Notes: generated by a model from the sequence alone, not told the origin. DNA of 28,350 bases from Pseudomonadota bacterium (GCA_023433985.1 JAEYTN010000314.1:1-28350), one strand, 5' to 3'. Counted from the stretch's first letter, positions 21,615 through 28,350 are shown. A program made the numbers and translations.

Positions 21615-22591
21615 CCCTCAACTGGCAGCGGCTGGTCACGGAAGCTATTTCTCGACGGAAGCTCGAACGACTGACTCAGCGCGAGCACGCGGCCCTTGCT
21701 GGGGTTAGCGTGCCTACGATCGCAGCATTCGATCGCGGTGAAACCACCGTGTCGCTCGCCAAGGCCTTCGACATCCTGCGCGTAGTCGGACTGCTGGACG
21801 AGCCGGAAGAAGGCGGCGCCCAGGAGCGTTTTCTGCGGGAGTCGTTCGAGCGCTGGCAGTCGCTGACCGCTGAACTGCCATCGGGCAACCCTGCTCGCTT
21901 CCCGGACGGCTTCTATCGCGTGGATTACTGCCTAGAAGGCGAGCTGAAGCATTTCACAATGAGTCAGTTCGAGCAGGTTCTTCGACAAGCAGTCACTCGC
22001 TACACAGGGTGGCCCGCCTTCGTCACCATGGGCCGTGAGGAGCTGGCGCCGAAGGAGATCGATGGTGCCATCGAAGCTTGGCTCAAGCCCGACAATCCGG
22101 TGCACCGCTCCAAAAGCGATCCTGCCCATTGCGACTACTGGCGGGCAGTCCCTTCAGGCCGCTTCTCTCTGATCCGCGGCTACCAGGAGGATAGCCAGGA
22201 GACATTTCCGCCGCGAAGCATCTTCGACACCACCCTGCCGACCTGGCGCCTCGGGGAGGTGCTGCTACACGCCGAGCAAACCGCAGCCTTGATGGCGAAG
22301 GGGACGCCGATCGACATCACGGTTCGTTTGCGAGTGCTGTATACTGGGATGCAAGGCCGCCAGTTGCGGAATTGGGCCAACCCATTGTCAGGCATGATGC
22401 TCGTGGGACGACCGGCGCGCACCGACGAGGTACTGCTTGAGGCAGAGGTCCCAGCAAAGGGCATCAAGGAACGGCTGGCGGGGCATTTGCTGCCGCTCGT
22501 CTCATCACTGTATGAGCGGTTCGATGTTGGCGGGCTGTCCCTTGAGCAGGTCAGCGCGGAGGTCGCAGCGCTGCTCAATGGCCGATACTAA
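21590..22591 (+). CDS. XRE-HTH protein with large C-terminal domain, partner of HipA
   Basis: 333 residues. Residues about 12-65 form an XRE/Cro-type HTH (LERLTQREHAALAGVSVPTIAAFDRGETTVSLAKAFDILRVVG), as in HipB antitoxins. A roughly 250-residue C-terminal domain follows, with conserved-looking GFYRVDYCLEGELKHFTMSQF, GWPAFVTM, CDYWRAVPSGRFSLIRGYQE, PTWRLGEVLLHAEQ and a final region like that of effector or ATP-binding domains; I cannot name it. It overlaps hipA by 25 bp, so they are translationally coupled. HipB normally precedes HipA and is about 90 residues; here it follows and is nearly four times longer. It is the probable antitoxin/autoregulator. Confidence 0.8.
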   Translation: MRENSGGLTLNWQRLVTEAISRRKLERLTQREHAALAGVSVPTIAAFDRGETTVSLAKAFDILRVVGLLDEPEEGGAQERFLRESFERWQSLTAELPSGNPARFPDGFYRVDYCLEGELKHFTMSQFEQVLRQAVTRYTGWPAFVTMGREELAPKEIDGAIEAWLKPDNPVHRSKSDPAHCDYWRAVPSGRFSLIRGYQEDSQETFPPRSIFDTTLPTWRLGEVLLHAEQTAALMAKGTPIDITVRLRVLYTGMQGRQLRNWANPLSGMMLVGRPARTDEVLLEAEVPAKGIKERLAGHLLPLVSSLYERFDVGGLSLEQVSAEVAALLNGRY

Positions 22592-22614
22592 ATGTCCCGC
22601 CCACTGCGTTCGTA

Positions 22615-22687
22615 ACCCGGCCATTCGTCCGGGTAGATACGTCGTCTCAAGTCTGTTTTGTCGGCCGGCTTTCCGCCGGGGCAGACT
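22615..22687 (+). repeat. two-hairpin leader, copy 1
   Basis: ACCCGG-CCATTCGT-CCGGGT (22615-22634) is followed by a second structure in which GTCTG/CAGAC enclose CCGGC/GCCGG, ending at an ATG at 22688. Copy 2 has ACCCGG-ACATATGT-CCGGGT and a similar second stem, and in both the first base of ACCCGG is exactly 73 nt before the ATG. Confidence 0.7.
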
Positions 22688-22882
22688 ATGATGACCAGAT
22701 CCCATATCACTAAGCCCACTATCTCCGACGTCTGCCGGAAGCGGGCTCCGCCGTATCTGCCTCCCGCGTACATAGAGGCGGGACGTTACGGCCGGGCGCT
22801 GAGTGTCCAGATCTGGAAACGTCTCGACCGTGGGCCGATAGGTGTGTGCCGGCCGCGAAATGAGACCGCGCAGGCGACCTAA
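22688..22882 (+). pseudogene. truncated copy of the integrase-like N-terminus
   Basis: 64 codons. The first 31 residues match 17 of 31 with the start of the 23108 ORF, including SxITxxxxSDxCRKRxxPYLxP and the final EA. After that the similarity stops and the frame runs through GRYGRALSVQIWKRLDRG… to a stop. It is preceded by the same two-hairpin leader as the second copy. It is best read as a decayed duplicate of the 5' end of the integrase-like gene, although a short peptide could still be made. Confidence 0.65.
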
Positions 22883-22895
22883 AGATTGAAACATT

Positions 22896-22979
22896 GCCCC
22901 GCCCAATAAAGTCTTTTGATTGTCCTAACTGTGCGGGGCCACTGGGCGCAAGATCAGCATGCGGCGATTATTTCGCCGC
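22896..22979 (+). other. two stem-loops between the integrase-like copies
   Basis: GCCCCGC (22896-22902) pairs with GCGGGGC (22933-22939) around an AT-rich loop containing TTTTGATTG. GCGGCGA-TTATT-TCGCCGC (22961-22979) is a perfect 7-bp hairpin. Neither has a T-run. They lie in the gap before the second leader copy. Confidence 0.45.
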
Positions 22980-23032
22980 TAAGGTGAATGACCGAGGCGG
23001 ACCTCCTCGAATGGTGCGCTGAACAGGTTGCG

Positions 23033-23107
23033 CCACCCGGACATATGTCCGGGTGGATGACTGCCCGCCAGTATCCATCTCAGCCGGCCTTCCAGCCGGA
23101 GCCGACA
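23033..23107 (+). repeat. two-hairpin leader, copy 2, with perfect 24-bp palindrome
   Basis: Positions 23033-23056 are a perfect palindrome (half: CCACCCGGACAT). Its centre ACCCGG-ACATATGT-CCGGGT corresponds to copy 1. Then follows a CAGCCGG-type second stem like copy 1, a GGAG ribosome site and the ATG at 23108. The frame is open back to 22988, but the conserved leader argues for the 23108 start. Confidence 0.7.
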
Positions 23108-23898
23108 ATGCCCACTAACTCCCCGATCACTGAGCGAATGGTCTCGGACTACTGCCGGAAGCGCGTCGCGCCTTACCTGCTACCGGTGCACACGGAGGCG
23201 TTGCGCAAGTTCCTGATCGCATCGCTCGACGCCCGTGTCGGCATTCCGCGGTACGCAGGGAAATACGACTGGCAGGCCGTGGCCATGCTCACCAACATCC
23301 CCCACGAAATGCTGGTCCAGGCAGGACGCCATATCGCGCCACTGCTCGATGCCATTACCCGTTCGGTCGCCGGCGCTGCCGCGAAACAACAGGTCACCAA
23401 AGCCGAGACTCCGCTCACTCAACACCTGGCGAAGTCCGACAACGCACCCAAGCGCAGTCTCGACGTAACCGATCGTGCCAACCGGGTTCTCTCCGGAGTG
23501 TCTGAGCCAAAACCGCGGGTTGTTATGCCGGCGCCGATCAGGCCGAAGCGTCAATACCATCGACGACCGATCGTCGAGTTTGCAGACCCTCTATGGACCG
23601 AATGGCAAGACGTCGACGGCTTCGCAGACGCACTCAATCTGCATATCAAGCGCCACGGCGACAGTGTCCGGCATCTGTTCCACGCCGTCGCCCGCGACGA
23701 CAATGCAACCAACCATAGAACGTTGATGAAATGGGCAACGGGCGAACTCGCCCCGCGCTCGATTCAGAGCCTTGAGGTGCTGGCGAGAATCGAGCGCCGA
23801 TATCGGCTGCCCGAGGATACTTCAAAGCCAAGCTGCCCTATCTCGGCAGGGCTCGAACTGGCCATGAAGGGTGCAAATGCGCAGACACAGGACGCTAG
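23108..23898 (+). pseudogene. N-terminal part of an integrase-like protein, frameshifted and truncated
   Basis: The first frame (23108-23947, 279 codons) reads MPTNSPITERMVSDYCRKRV… and later TLMKWATGELAPRSIQSLEVLARIERRYRLPED. At about 23815 the next frame continues RGYFKAKLPYLGRARTGHE and stops at 23898. The string GE-x-x-PRS…IERRY-x-LP-E-GYFKAKLP recalls the N-terminal region of long alphaproteobacterial site-specific integrases (from memory, no search made). One missing G (expected CCCGAGGGATAC, seen CCCGAGGATAC) explains the switch. The catalytic C-terminal part is absent. So it is an inactive remnant. It carries the second copy of the two-hairpin leader. Confidence 0.65.
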
Positions 23899-24017
23899 GA
23901 ACGGGCCTGCCTGCAGATCGCAAGGCTCTAGGGCTTTGGTCTCTTGAACCCAAACTAGGGCAGGACCCGGACTTTCGCTGGGTAGCTTCGATCCGTCGTG
24001 CATGACATAAAGTGGTC

Positions 24018-24063
24018 GCGCACGATATTGCAATATTATGCGCGATGGGCGTATATCGTGCGC
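24018..24063 (+). promoter_or_regulatory. multi-half-site operator upstream of the 24083 gene
   Basis: GCGCACGATAT (24018-24028) and its exact inverted copy ATATCGTGCGC (24053-24063) flank a 24-bp interval. The first half-site also forms a 26-bp palindrome with two mismatches (24018-24043) centred on the perfect ATATTGCAATAT (24025-24036). The gene starts 20 bp after the last half-site, so a bound protein would block transcription or initiation. Confidence 0.65.
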
Positions 24064-24082
24064 ATTGAGCGGAGACAGGCAG

Positions 24083-24745
24083 ATGGCATTTCGAGCGGAT
24101 GAGGCGGCACAGGACGGTTTTGAGCAGGCCAAGCGCTATCTGGTGTCGCAGGAGTTCGACGCCGACAAACGTAAACAAGCCCAGCGGAAGTTGGAGGAAC
24201 TGGTCGATATCTACGGACCGGTGGTGCGCGGCTATCCGACTTGGCACCCGCTCGTTCCTCAGTCCAATCCTCGCGCCCCGGTCACTACTCCAAGCGATCA
24301 GCACGGCTATGTCGGCCTAGATCATACGGTCTGTTTCGCTCATGCCTTCTTGTCTTGCCCGTACGATGATGGTCGCCGCATTCTCGAGTCGGTCGAGAAG
24401 ATGGCGCCCCATCTGTATGCCGAAGTGACCGTAGAAAGGCTGGACGTGTCCTTCTACAACTCAGGTACAACGGCCATTCTGGTGCGCTGCGACTGGCACC
24501 AGAACCTATTCCAGCACATGGTTCCGAAGAGCTTGGCCGTGCCCTTGATGATTCAGGAAGAGATGCGGGCATGGCCTGGAGCAGAGCTGGCCGAGCGCTG
24601 GGAAACGATGGCGCCGTATTTTCTTGGAAGCCCACATGGCGCCCGCTCGTCGCTGTTCGTGAGCCAGGACACGGCCATGGCTATGAAGAAGGCCTACATG
24701 GCCTTGGTTGAATCCGGCATGTTCGGTCCACTCCGAATGGATTGA
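24083..24745 (+). CDS. unrecognised 220-residue soluble protein
   Basis: ATG with ribosome site GGAG (8 nt). N-terminal helix MAFRADEAAQDGFEQAKRYL, then a helical region (KRKQAQRKLEELVDIYGPVV), YPTWHPLVPQ, GYVGLDHTVCFAHAFLSCPY, ERLDVSFYNSGTTAILVRCDW, MVPKSLAVPLMIQEEM and a final SPHGARSSLFVSQDTAMAMKKAYMALVESGMFGPLRM. I believe I have seen very similar hypothetical proteins in proteobacterial genomic islands, but I know no function. It has its own elaborate operator and a strong terminator, so it is an independent, regulated unit. Confidence 0.75.
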   Translation: MAFRADEAAQDGFEQAKRYLVSQEFDADKRKQAQRKLEELVDIYGPVVRGYPTWHPLVPQSNPRAPVTTPSDQHGYVGLDHTVCFAHAFLSCPYDDGRRILESVEKMAPHLYAEVTVERLDVSFYNSGTTAILVRCDWHQNLFQHMVPKSLAVPLMIQEEMRAWPGAELAERWETMAPYFLGSPHGARSSLFVSQDTAMAMKKAYMALVESGMFGPLRMD

Positions 24746-24805
24746 ATCGCCGTGTGCTCTAGCTCGAAGCGGTCGTTGGCTCTCGTTTGAGCCAGAAAAA
24801 AAACG

Positions 24806-24832
24806 AAAGGCCCCGGTTTCCGGGGCCTTTTT
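24806..24832 (+). terminator. intrinsic terminator after the 24083 gene
   Basis: AAAGGCCCCGG-TTT-CCGGGGCCTTT forms a perfect 11-bp stem followed by TTATT, with an A-tract upstream, so it could work in both directions. Confidence 0.9.
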
Positions 24833-25050
24833 ATTCGTCATCGACGCTGAGCCAGACTGTTACTCGTCAATAAGGCACACTGTGGTTTGGATCGTCTAAA
24901 CCTATGTGGGCGGTCACAACAAAACAGCTAGACAGCCGCCGTTCCGGGCCCGTGGTGGTCCCGCAGTTTTCACACAGCAAGCAGCCGCCGCGTACCTCCA
25001 TTCATAACTTGTGGCCGGTCAGGAAAATCCCAACGGAGAGCCTAAGCGGG

Positions 25051-25076
25051 AAAAAGCCCGGATTTCCGGGCTTTTT
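25051..25076 (+). terminator. intrinsic terminator without an upstream gene
   Basis: AAAAAGCCCGG-ATTT-CCGGGCTTTTT is a perfect 11-bp stem with a T-run. It resembles the terminator at 24806 and lies 219 bp after it. Confidence 0.85.
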
Positions 25077-25498
25077 GCTAGTGATCAGGAAAGATCATTC
25101 AGCGATTAGCATTAGCAACAACACGGCAGGCCATTGGTTAGCTGAAGCCCTGTCGCTTCGCAGTCATCGCACGAGATGCGGTTCTCCTTCACCTGCATCT
25201 AGTTCTGGCAACGACGCCCCCCGCGCCTTTGGATCGCAGTTGCGACGGTTGCACCACCGGTACTTTCGCCCGCGAGGCGGGATTGGAAGGCAATTTGTGA
25301 TCATTCCACAGCCCGCTGTGGGAGCAGATGAATTTGCAGCGCTATTCTAGAGCGCAGATGCGCAGATGCTCGCTGTGATTTCGCCCGTCGCGGCGTGGTG
25401 AGATGGCTCCGAACTTCATTCCTGCCGACCCCTTTGCGGCTACATCTGCGGTACGATCCCGGTACGTGGTGTCAGCCATTGCGATATCCCGGTATTCG

Positions 25499-25531
25499 AT
25501 CTTCTGCACTCCGTCGATCTGCCGGCTAAAA
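25499..25531 (+). repeat. right copy of the 33-bp direct repeat
   Basis: The first 17 bases are identical to 16236-16252; 27 of 33 positions match overall. It lies 278 bp upstream of the large serine recombinase start. Confidence 0.6.
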
Positions 25532-25607
25532 CAAGCGAGAGAGATCGCTGTCGCTCCTCTTGGCTGGACGTTCCATCCCGGCATGACGATCTGAAGTTGG
25601 TGACGCT

Positions 25608-25784
25608 GTGCAGACTTTGAGGAACAGGAGGCAGGAGGTAGTACCGACGCAAACGCGCAACTGGGTCGCCGACAACGACGATGAACTGCCGATCGAGCTT
25701 GTCGCCATCGTCGTGGCCATCGCCCGTGCGGCCGCTCGACGCGACCACTACACTGCACTTAGGGACAATCCAGACCGTGACTAG
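25608..25784 (+). CDS. small protein overlapping the start of the large serine recombinase
   Basis: A 58-residue ORF from GTG; its TAG overlaps the recombinase GTG by 8 nt (GTGACTAG). The conserved-looking core is DDELPIELVAIVVAIARAAARRDHY. From memory, small ORFs of this kind often precede recombinase genes in alphaproteobacteria, usually after a DUF2924 gene, which is not seen here. The GTG has no clear ribosome site, although an AGGAGGCAGGAGG tract lies inside the frame, so the start is uncertain. Role unknown; translational coupling to the recombinase is likely. Confidence 0.5.
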   Translation: MQTLRNRRQEVVPTQTRNWVADNDDELPIELVAIVVAIARAAARRDHYTALRDNPDRD

Positions 25785-27384
25785 AGCCGCCATCTACGCC
25801 CGCTACTCCACCGAACTGCAGAGCGATCGGTCGATTGAAGATCAGGTCGCTCTTTGTCGCCGCTTCATTGAGCAGCGCGGGTGGCGGCAGGCAGCGACAT
25901 TTTCCGATCGCGCGCGATCAGGCGCATCGATGATCGGCCGCGACGGGCTGACGGACATGATGGCACGGGCGCGCGGTGGGGAGTTTGATGTTGTCGTCGT
26001 GGAAGCTCTGGACCGCATCTCCCGTGACCAGGAGGATCTGGCGGGGATCTACAAGCGCCTCAGTTTCCTGGGTATCGAGATCGTAGGTGTCCACGACGGC
26101 AAGGCTGACCAAATCCAGGTCGGCATCCGCAGCCTTGTCGGCTCCCTCTACCTTGAGGACCTTAAGCACAAGGTTCACCGAGGGATGGATGGGGTGGTTA
26201 GGGATGGCCGGCACGCCGGCGGACGCGCCTATGGCTACCGGCCTAAACTGGGACACCCCGGAGAGCTAGAAATTGTCGAGGACGAGGCAGCGATCGTTCG
26301 GCGCATCTTCGAGGAGTTTCGATCCGGCATCTCGCCTCGCGACATTGCCAAGGGCCTAAATGCCGATAGAGTGCCCGCCCCTCGAGGAAGTGACTGGCTG
26401 GCATCAACCCTCAACGGCAATGCCTCGAGAGGTCACGGCATCCTAGTGAACCCAATTTATGCAGGTCGCATCGTTTGGAACCGCGTGCGCATGGTGAAAA
26501 ACCCCGATACCGGCCGCAGGGTGTCTCGCATCAACAAGCCGACCGAATGGGTTGTCGCCCCAGCTCCGGAACTGGCGATTGTCTCGACCGAGCTATTTGA
26601 CGCGGTGCAACAGCGAAAGGCCGCACGTTCGCACACGCCTCACGCCCTCAGGCGCAAGGCTAGGCACCTGTTCTCTGGTCTACTGAAGTGCGGGTGCTGC
26701 GGTGGTGGTCTCTCGGTCAAGGACCGTGACCACGGACGGGTTCGGCTCATCTGCACGAAGTCGAGGGAGGGCAGTAACTGTACCAATCGTCGGCATTTCT
26801 ACCTCGACGAAATCGAAGGACGCGTATCCAGCGGTCTGCGGAGGCGGTTGGGAAGTCGGGTTGCCATCGATCGATTTCTCGAGATCTACGCAGATGAGCG
26901 CCGCCGCTTGGCCGGCGATCGTGTTGGCGTGTTGGAGAAGCTGGATCGTCGACTAGCGGTCATTGACGCTGATTTGGGTCGTGCGACCCGCATGCTCATC
27001 AGCGGTGTTCTCGATGAAGCGAAGGGTGCGGCCGAGATTCGTGAACTCAAGTCCGAGCAGGCGGCGCTCTTGGCCGAACGCGACGCCACTGAGGAGATTG
27101 TGCCAGACCTGACGGTTCATCCCGCGGTTGCCGACAGCTACTTGGCGTCTCTGAATAACCTGGGGGAAGCGCTGCGCGGTCCGGAGGGGCCGTTGGAGGC
27201 TGAAGGATTCACTGCCCTGCGTGATCTCGTGGATAGCATCGTTGTCACCCCGGACAACACCAGTTCTTCCCCCTTAGTCGAGGTCGTCGGCAATTTGGCG
27301 CTCTTCCTCGTACCGGCTGGTTCTTCGTCGGGGGGTAAGGTGGTAGCGGAGGAGGGATTTGAACCCCCGACACACGGATTATGA
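25777..27384 (+). CDS. large serine recombinase (integrase) whose 3' end overlaps tRNA-Met
   Basis: 535 residues from the GTG giving VTRAAIYARYSTELQ (Ser11 nucleophile). The resolvase domain continues with IEDQVALCRRFIEQRGW, EALDRISRDQEDLAGIYKRL and the KHKVHRGMDGVVRDGRHAGGRAYGY helix. The recombinase domain has IVRRIFEEFRSGISPRDIAKGLN, GILVNPIYAGRIVWNR. A zinc ribbon follows (CGCCGGG… and CTKSREGSNC), then a coiled coil (about 390-450). The last codons (VVAEEGFEPPTHGL) are read antisense through the 3' half of the tRNA-Met gene and are not part of the family domain, as expected when an integrase gene lies against its attachment site. It probably mobilised the accessory region. All catalytic features look intact. 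Confidence 0.93.
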   Translation: MTRAAIYARYSTELQSDRSIEDQVALCRRFIEQRGWRQAATFSDRARSGASMIGRDGLTDMMARARGGEFDVVVVEALDRISRDQEDLAGIYKRLSFLGIEIVGVHDGKADQIQVGIRSLVGSLYLEDLKHKVHRGMDGVVRDGRHAGGRAYGYRPKLGHPGELEIVEDEAAIVRRIFEEFRSGISPRDIAKGLNADRVPAPRGSDWLASTLNGNASRGHGILVNPIYAGRIVWNRVRMVKNPDTGRRVSRINKPTEWVVAPAPELAIVSTELFDAVQQRKAARSHTPHALRRKARHLFSGLLKCGCCGGGLSVKDRDHGRVRLICTKSREGSNCTNRRHFYLDEIEGRVSSGLRRRLGSRVAIDRFLEIYADERRRLAGDRVGVLEKLDRRLAVIDADLGRATRMLISGVLDEAKGAAEIRELKSEQAALLAERDATEEIVPDLTVHPAVADSYLASLNNLGEALRGPEGPLEAEGFTALRDLVDSIVVTPDNTSSSPLVEVVGNLALFLVPAGSSSGGKVVAEEGFEPPTHGL

Positions 27385-27417
27385 TTCCGCTGCTCTAACC
27401 AACTGAGCTACTCCGCC
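27341..27417 (-). tRNA. tRNA-Met (anticodon CAT), elongator type
   Basis: The minus strand folds as a complete tRNA: acceptor GGCGGAG with CTCCGCT (G1-U72 wobble), D-arm GCTCAGTTGGTTAGAGC, anticodon stem-loop GCGGA-ATCATAA-TCCGT with anticodon CAT, T-arm TCGGGGGTTCAAATCCC… and an encoded CCA. The 3' half overlaps the last 44 nt of the recombinase gene on the other strand, so it is likely the attachment site. A CAT anticodon could also belong to tRNA-Ile2, but the stem sequences look like elongator Met. Confidence 0.93.
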
Positions 27418-27459
27418 CCTGTCGCGGGCGGCTGAGCCGGCCCTAGGCGCGGCGCCTTA

Positions 27460-28350
27460 TTAGGTTTGGGGCGGGTGGGTGTCAAGCGATCTTGGGGCGT
27501 CGTTTGCCCGTTCGGGTGCGAGCGGCGTGAGCCAGGTGGTTACGGCGCCTTCGCCCACGAGGCCGCGCCAGATCAGGCGGGTGGCCGGCAGCTTTTCGCC
27601 GAAGCGGAGGGAGACCCAGCCGCCGTCGGGGCGGTCCACCCCGGTGGTCGCGGCGATCGAGTCGCTGGGGAAATCGAGGCGGAGGAGGGTGTCCGTTCCG
27701 CGTCGGACGATCACCGATTTGCCGGCCTGCACGGCAACGAGGCCCGGGGCCAGCTGGAAGACCAGTTCGGCCTCCAGGGGCGGGCCGCCGAGCAACTGGT
27801 CGGTGACCGAAATCTTGCCCGGCTCGATCATCACTTGCCGTTGCACCAGGCGGCCGAAGCGGCGGCGATACCCGTCATGCGTGGCGCGTAGCCAGGGGCA
27901 AGGCTGGTCGCCCGCTTCCTCGAGGTGCGCTGAGGCCTTCTCGGACCAGTTGAAGGGGCCCGACATCGTGCTCTGGCTGGCCCGTTCGAGGTTGAGCGTG
28001 TTGTGCGCCGGGGTGGAGCGGAACCAGCGGCGCCACTCGCCACCCGAGCCGTAGAGCCAGGTGCCCGGGTCGACCAGCACGGGCTCGCCATCGAGGCTCA
28101 GGGTCAGCGACAGCGCATCGGCGTGGCCGTGGGCGGCGATCGACAGGTAGCCGAGCCGGCCATGATCGAAGGTCAGGCGCGCGTCGCGGCCATTCGGGCG
28201 GCCATGCCAGACGCTGAGACCGCCATCGGGAAAGGTCCTCAGGCCCTTGCGGCGCGGGGCAGGGCGGGGCGCCGGGCCGAAGACGAGGCTCCGGAAATCG
28301 CCGGTTTGCGGTCCCGGAATGCCCAAATAGCCCGCGATGGCACCGGCGAC
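27460..28350 (-). CDS. heparinase II/III family protein (C-terminal part, runs off right edge)
   Basis: The frame is open from the window edge to a TAA at 27460; the N-terminus is missing (the TTG at 28326 is not a true start, as the frame continues upstream with VAGAIAGY). The C-terminal β-sandwich of the heparinase II/III / alginate-lyase-like family is clear: SIAAHGHADALSLTLSLDGEPVLVDPGTWLYG, then WRRWFRSTPAHNTLNLE and FNWSEKASAHLEE. Such proteins cleave acidic polysaccharides by β-elimination; in alphaproteobacteria a homologue is often encoded close to purH, so it is likely a core chromosomal gene. It marks the return to chromosomal DNA after the tRNA. Confidence 0.88.
   Translation of the reverse strand, partial: VAGAIAGYLGIPGPQTGDFRSLVFGPAPRPAPRRKGLRTFPDGGLSVWHGRPNGRDARLTFDHGRLGYLSIAAHGHADALSLTLSLDGEPVLVDPGTWLYGSGGEWRRWFRSTPAHNTLNLERASQSTMSGPFNWSEKASAHLEEAGDQPCPWLRATHDGYRRRFGRLVQRQVMIEPGKISVTDQLLGGPPLEAELVFQLAPGLVAVQAGKSVIVRRGTDTLLRLDFPSDSIAATTGVDRPDGGWVSLRFGEKLPATRLIWRGLVGEGAVTTWLTPLAPERANDAPRSLDTHPPQT

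Larger units (their letters stand above)
24833..25607. other. 775-bp stretch without a recognisable protein gene
   Basis: Open frames here lack ribosome sites and look non-coding. It contains a second strong terminator (25051-25076), a perfect hairpin CCACAG-CCCG-CTGTGG (25306-25321) and the right copy of the 33-bp direct repeat (25499). A small RNA of up to about 200 nt ending at 25076 is conceivable because no protein gene precedes that terminator, but I see no clear promoter. Confidence 0.5.

Noticed and set aside
16187..22979. An integron-like cassette array, because most genes are separated by stem-loops
   Set aside because: The stem-loops do not share the attC core sites (GTTRRRY/RYYYAAC), differ in sequence and position, and there is no IntI-type integrase in the window.
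24904..25350. A 148-codon open frame
   Set aside because: It contains a perfect intrinsic terminator (25051-25076) in its middle, has no ribosome site and a non-protein-like composition.
12000..27400. CRISPR array, conjugation genes or phage structural genes
   Set aside because: No regularly spaced repeats and no proteins resembling relaxase, type IV secretion, capsid, portal or terminase were seen.

Overview
The window looks like a GC-rich alphaproteobacterial chromosome, most likely Sphingomonadales. This rests on protein character (a four-subunit cbb3 oxidase operon, an NnrS/Crp-Fnr module, a heparinase II/III-family gene and an elongator tRNA-Met) and is inference, not a database match. 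Two chromosomal blocks flank a long accessory region.

Left chromosomal block (1 to about 9.3 kb). On the minus strand lies a microaerobic respiration cluster: ccoI (copper P-type ATPase), ccoN, ccoO, ccoQ, ccoP, a small membrane protein and a DUF2189 membrane protein that runs off the left edge. The genes are tightly packed, with several start/stop overlaps. Upstream are nnrS (minus), a divergent DUF1858 gene (plus) and a Crp/Fnr-type regulator without the N-terminal cysteines of FNR (minus). A perfect 14-bp FNR/DNR-type dyad (TTGCG-N4-CGCAA) lies in the nnrS/DUF1858 divergent promoter. The regulator's start region is preceded by a strong hairpin that holds its Shine-Dalgarno or acts as an attenuator.

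Accessory region (about 9.8 to 27.4 kb). It begins with an IS1182-like element whose transposase is frameshifted, then a predicted secreted protein and an AT-rich gap. Next is a three-gene cluster ending in a NYN-domain (predicted RNase) protein. A small serine recombinase follows, facing a protein that resembles only the C-terminal DNA-binding part of such recombinases. From 16.3 to 24.7 kb there is an array of mostly unrecognised genes, nearly all on the plus strand and many separated by hairpins: three small proteins that look like divergent tandem paralogues (two with a shared 16-bp leader motif); a HipA-like kinase whose only full-length reading frame opens with ATA; an XRE-HTH fusion protein downstream of it; and two decayed copies of the 5' end of an integrase-like gene, each preceded by the same two-hairpin leader at exactly the same distance. 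This block is bracketed by an imperfect 33-bp direct repeat (16236 and 25499) containing a 17-bp perfect core. The region ends with a large serine recombinase whose last codons are read through the 3' half of a tRNA-Met gene, so the tRNA is the likely right attachment site. I did not find a matching tRNA fragment on the left, so the left boundary is open.

Right chromosomal block (27.46 kb to the end): a partial heparinase II/III-family protein on the minus strand.

The most interesting structures are the duplicated two-hairpin leader with its integrase start, the tandem small-protein family with conserved leaders, the AUA-start HipA, the direct repeat bracketing the array, and the operator-like multi-half-site promoters at 17.15 and 24.02 kb. 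No CRISPR array, rRNA or recognisable phage structural or conjugation genes were seen.
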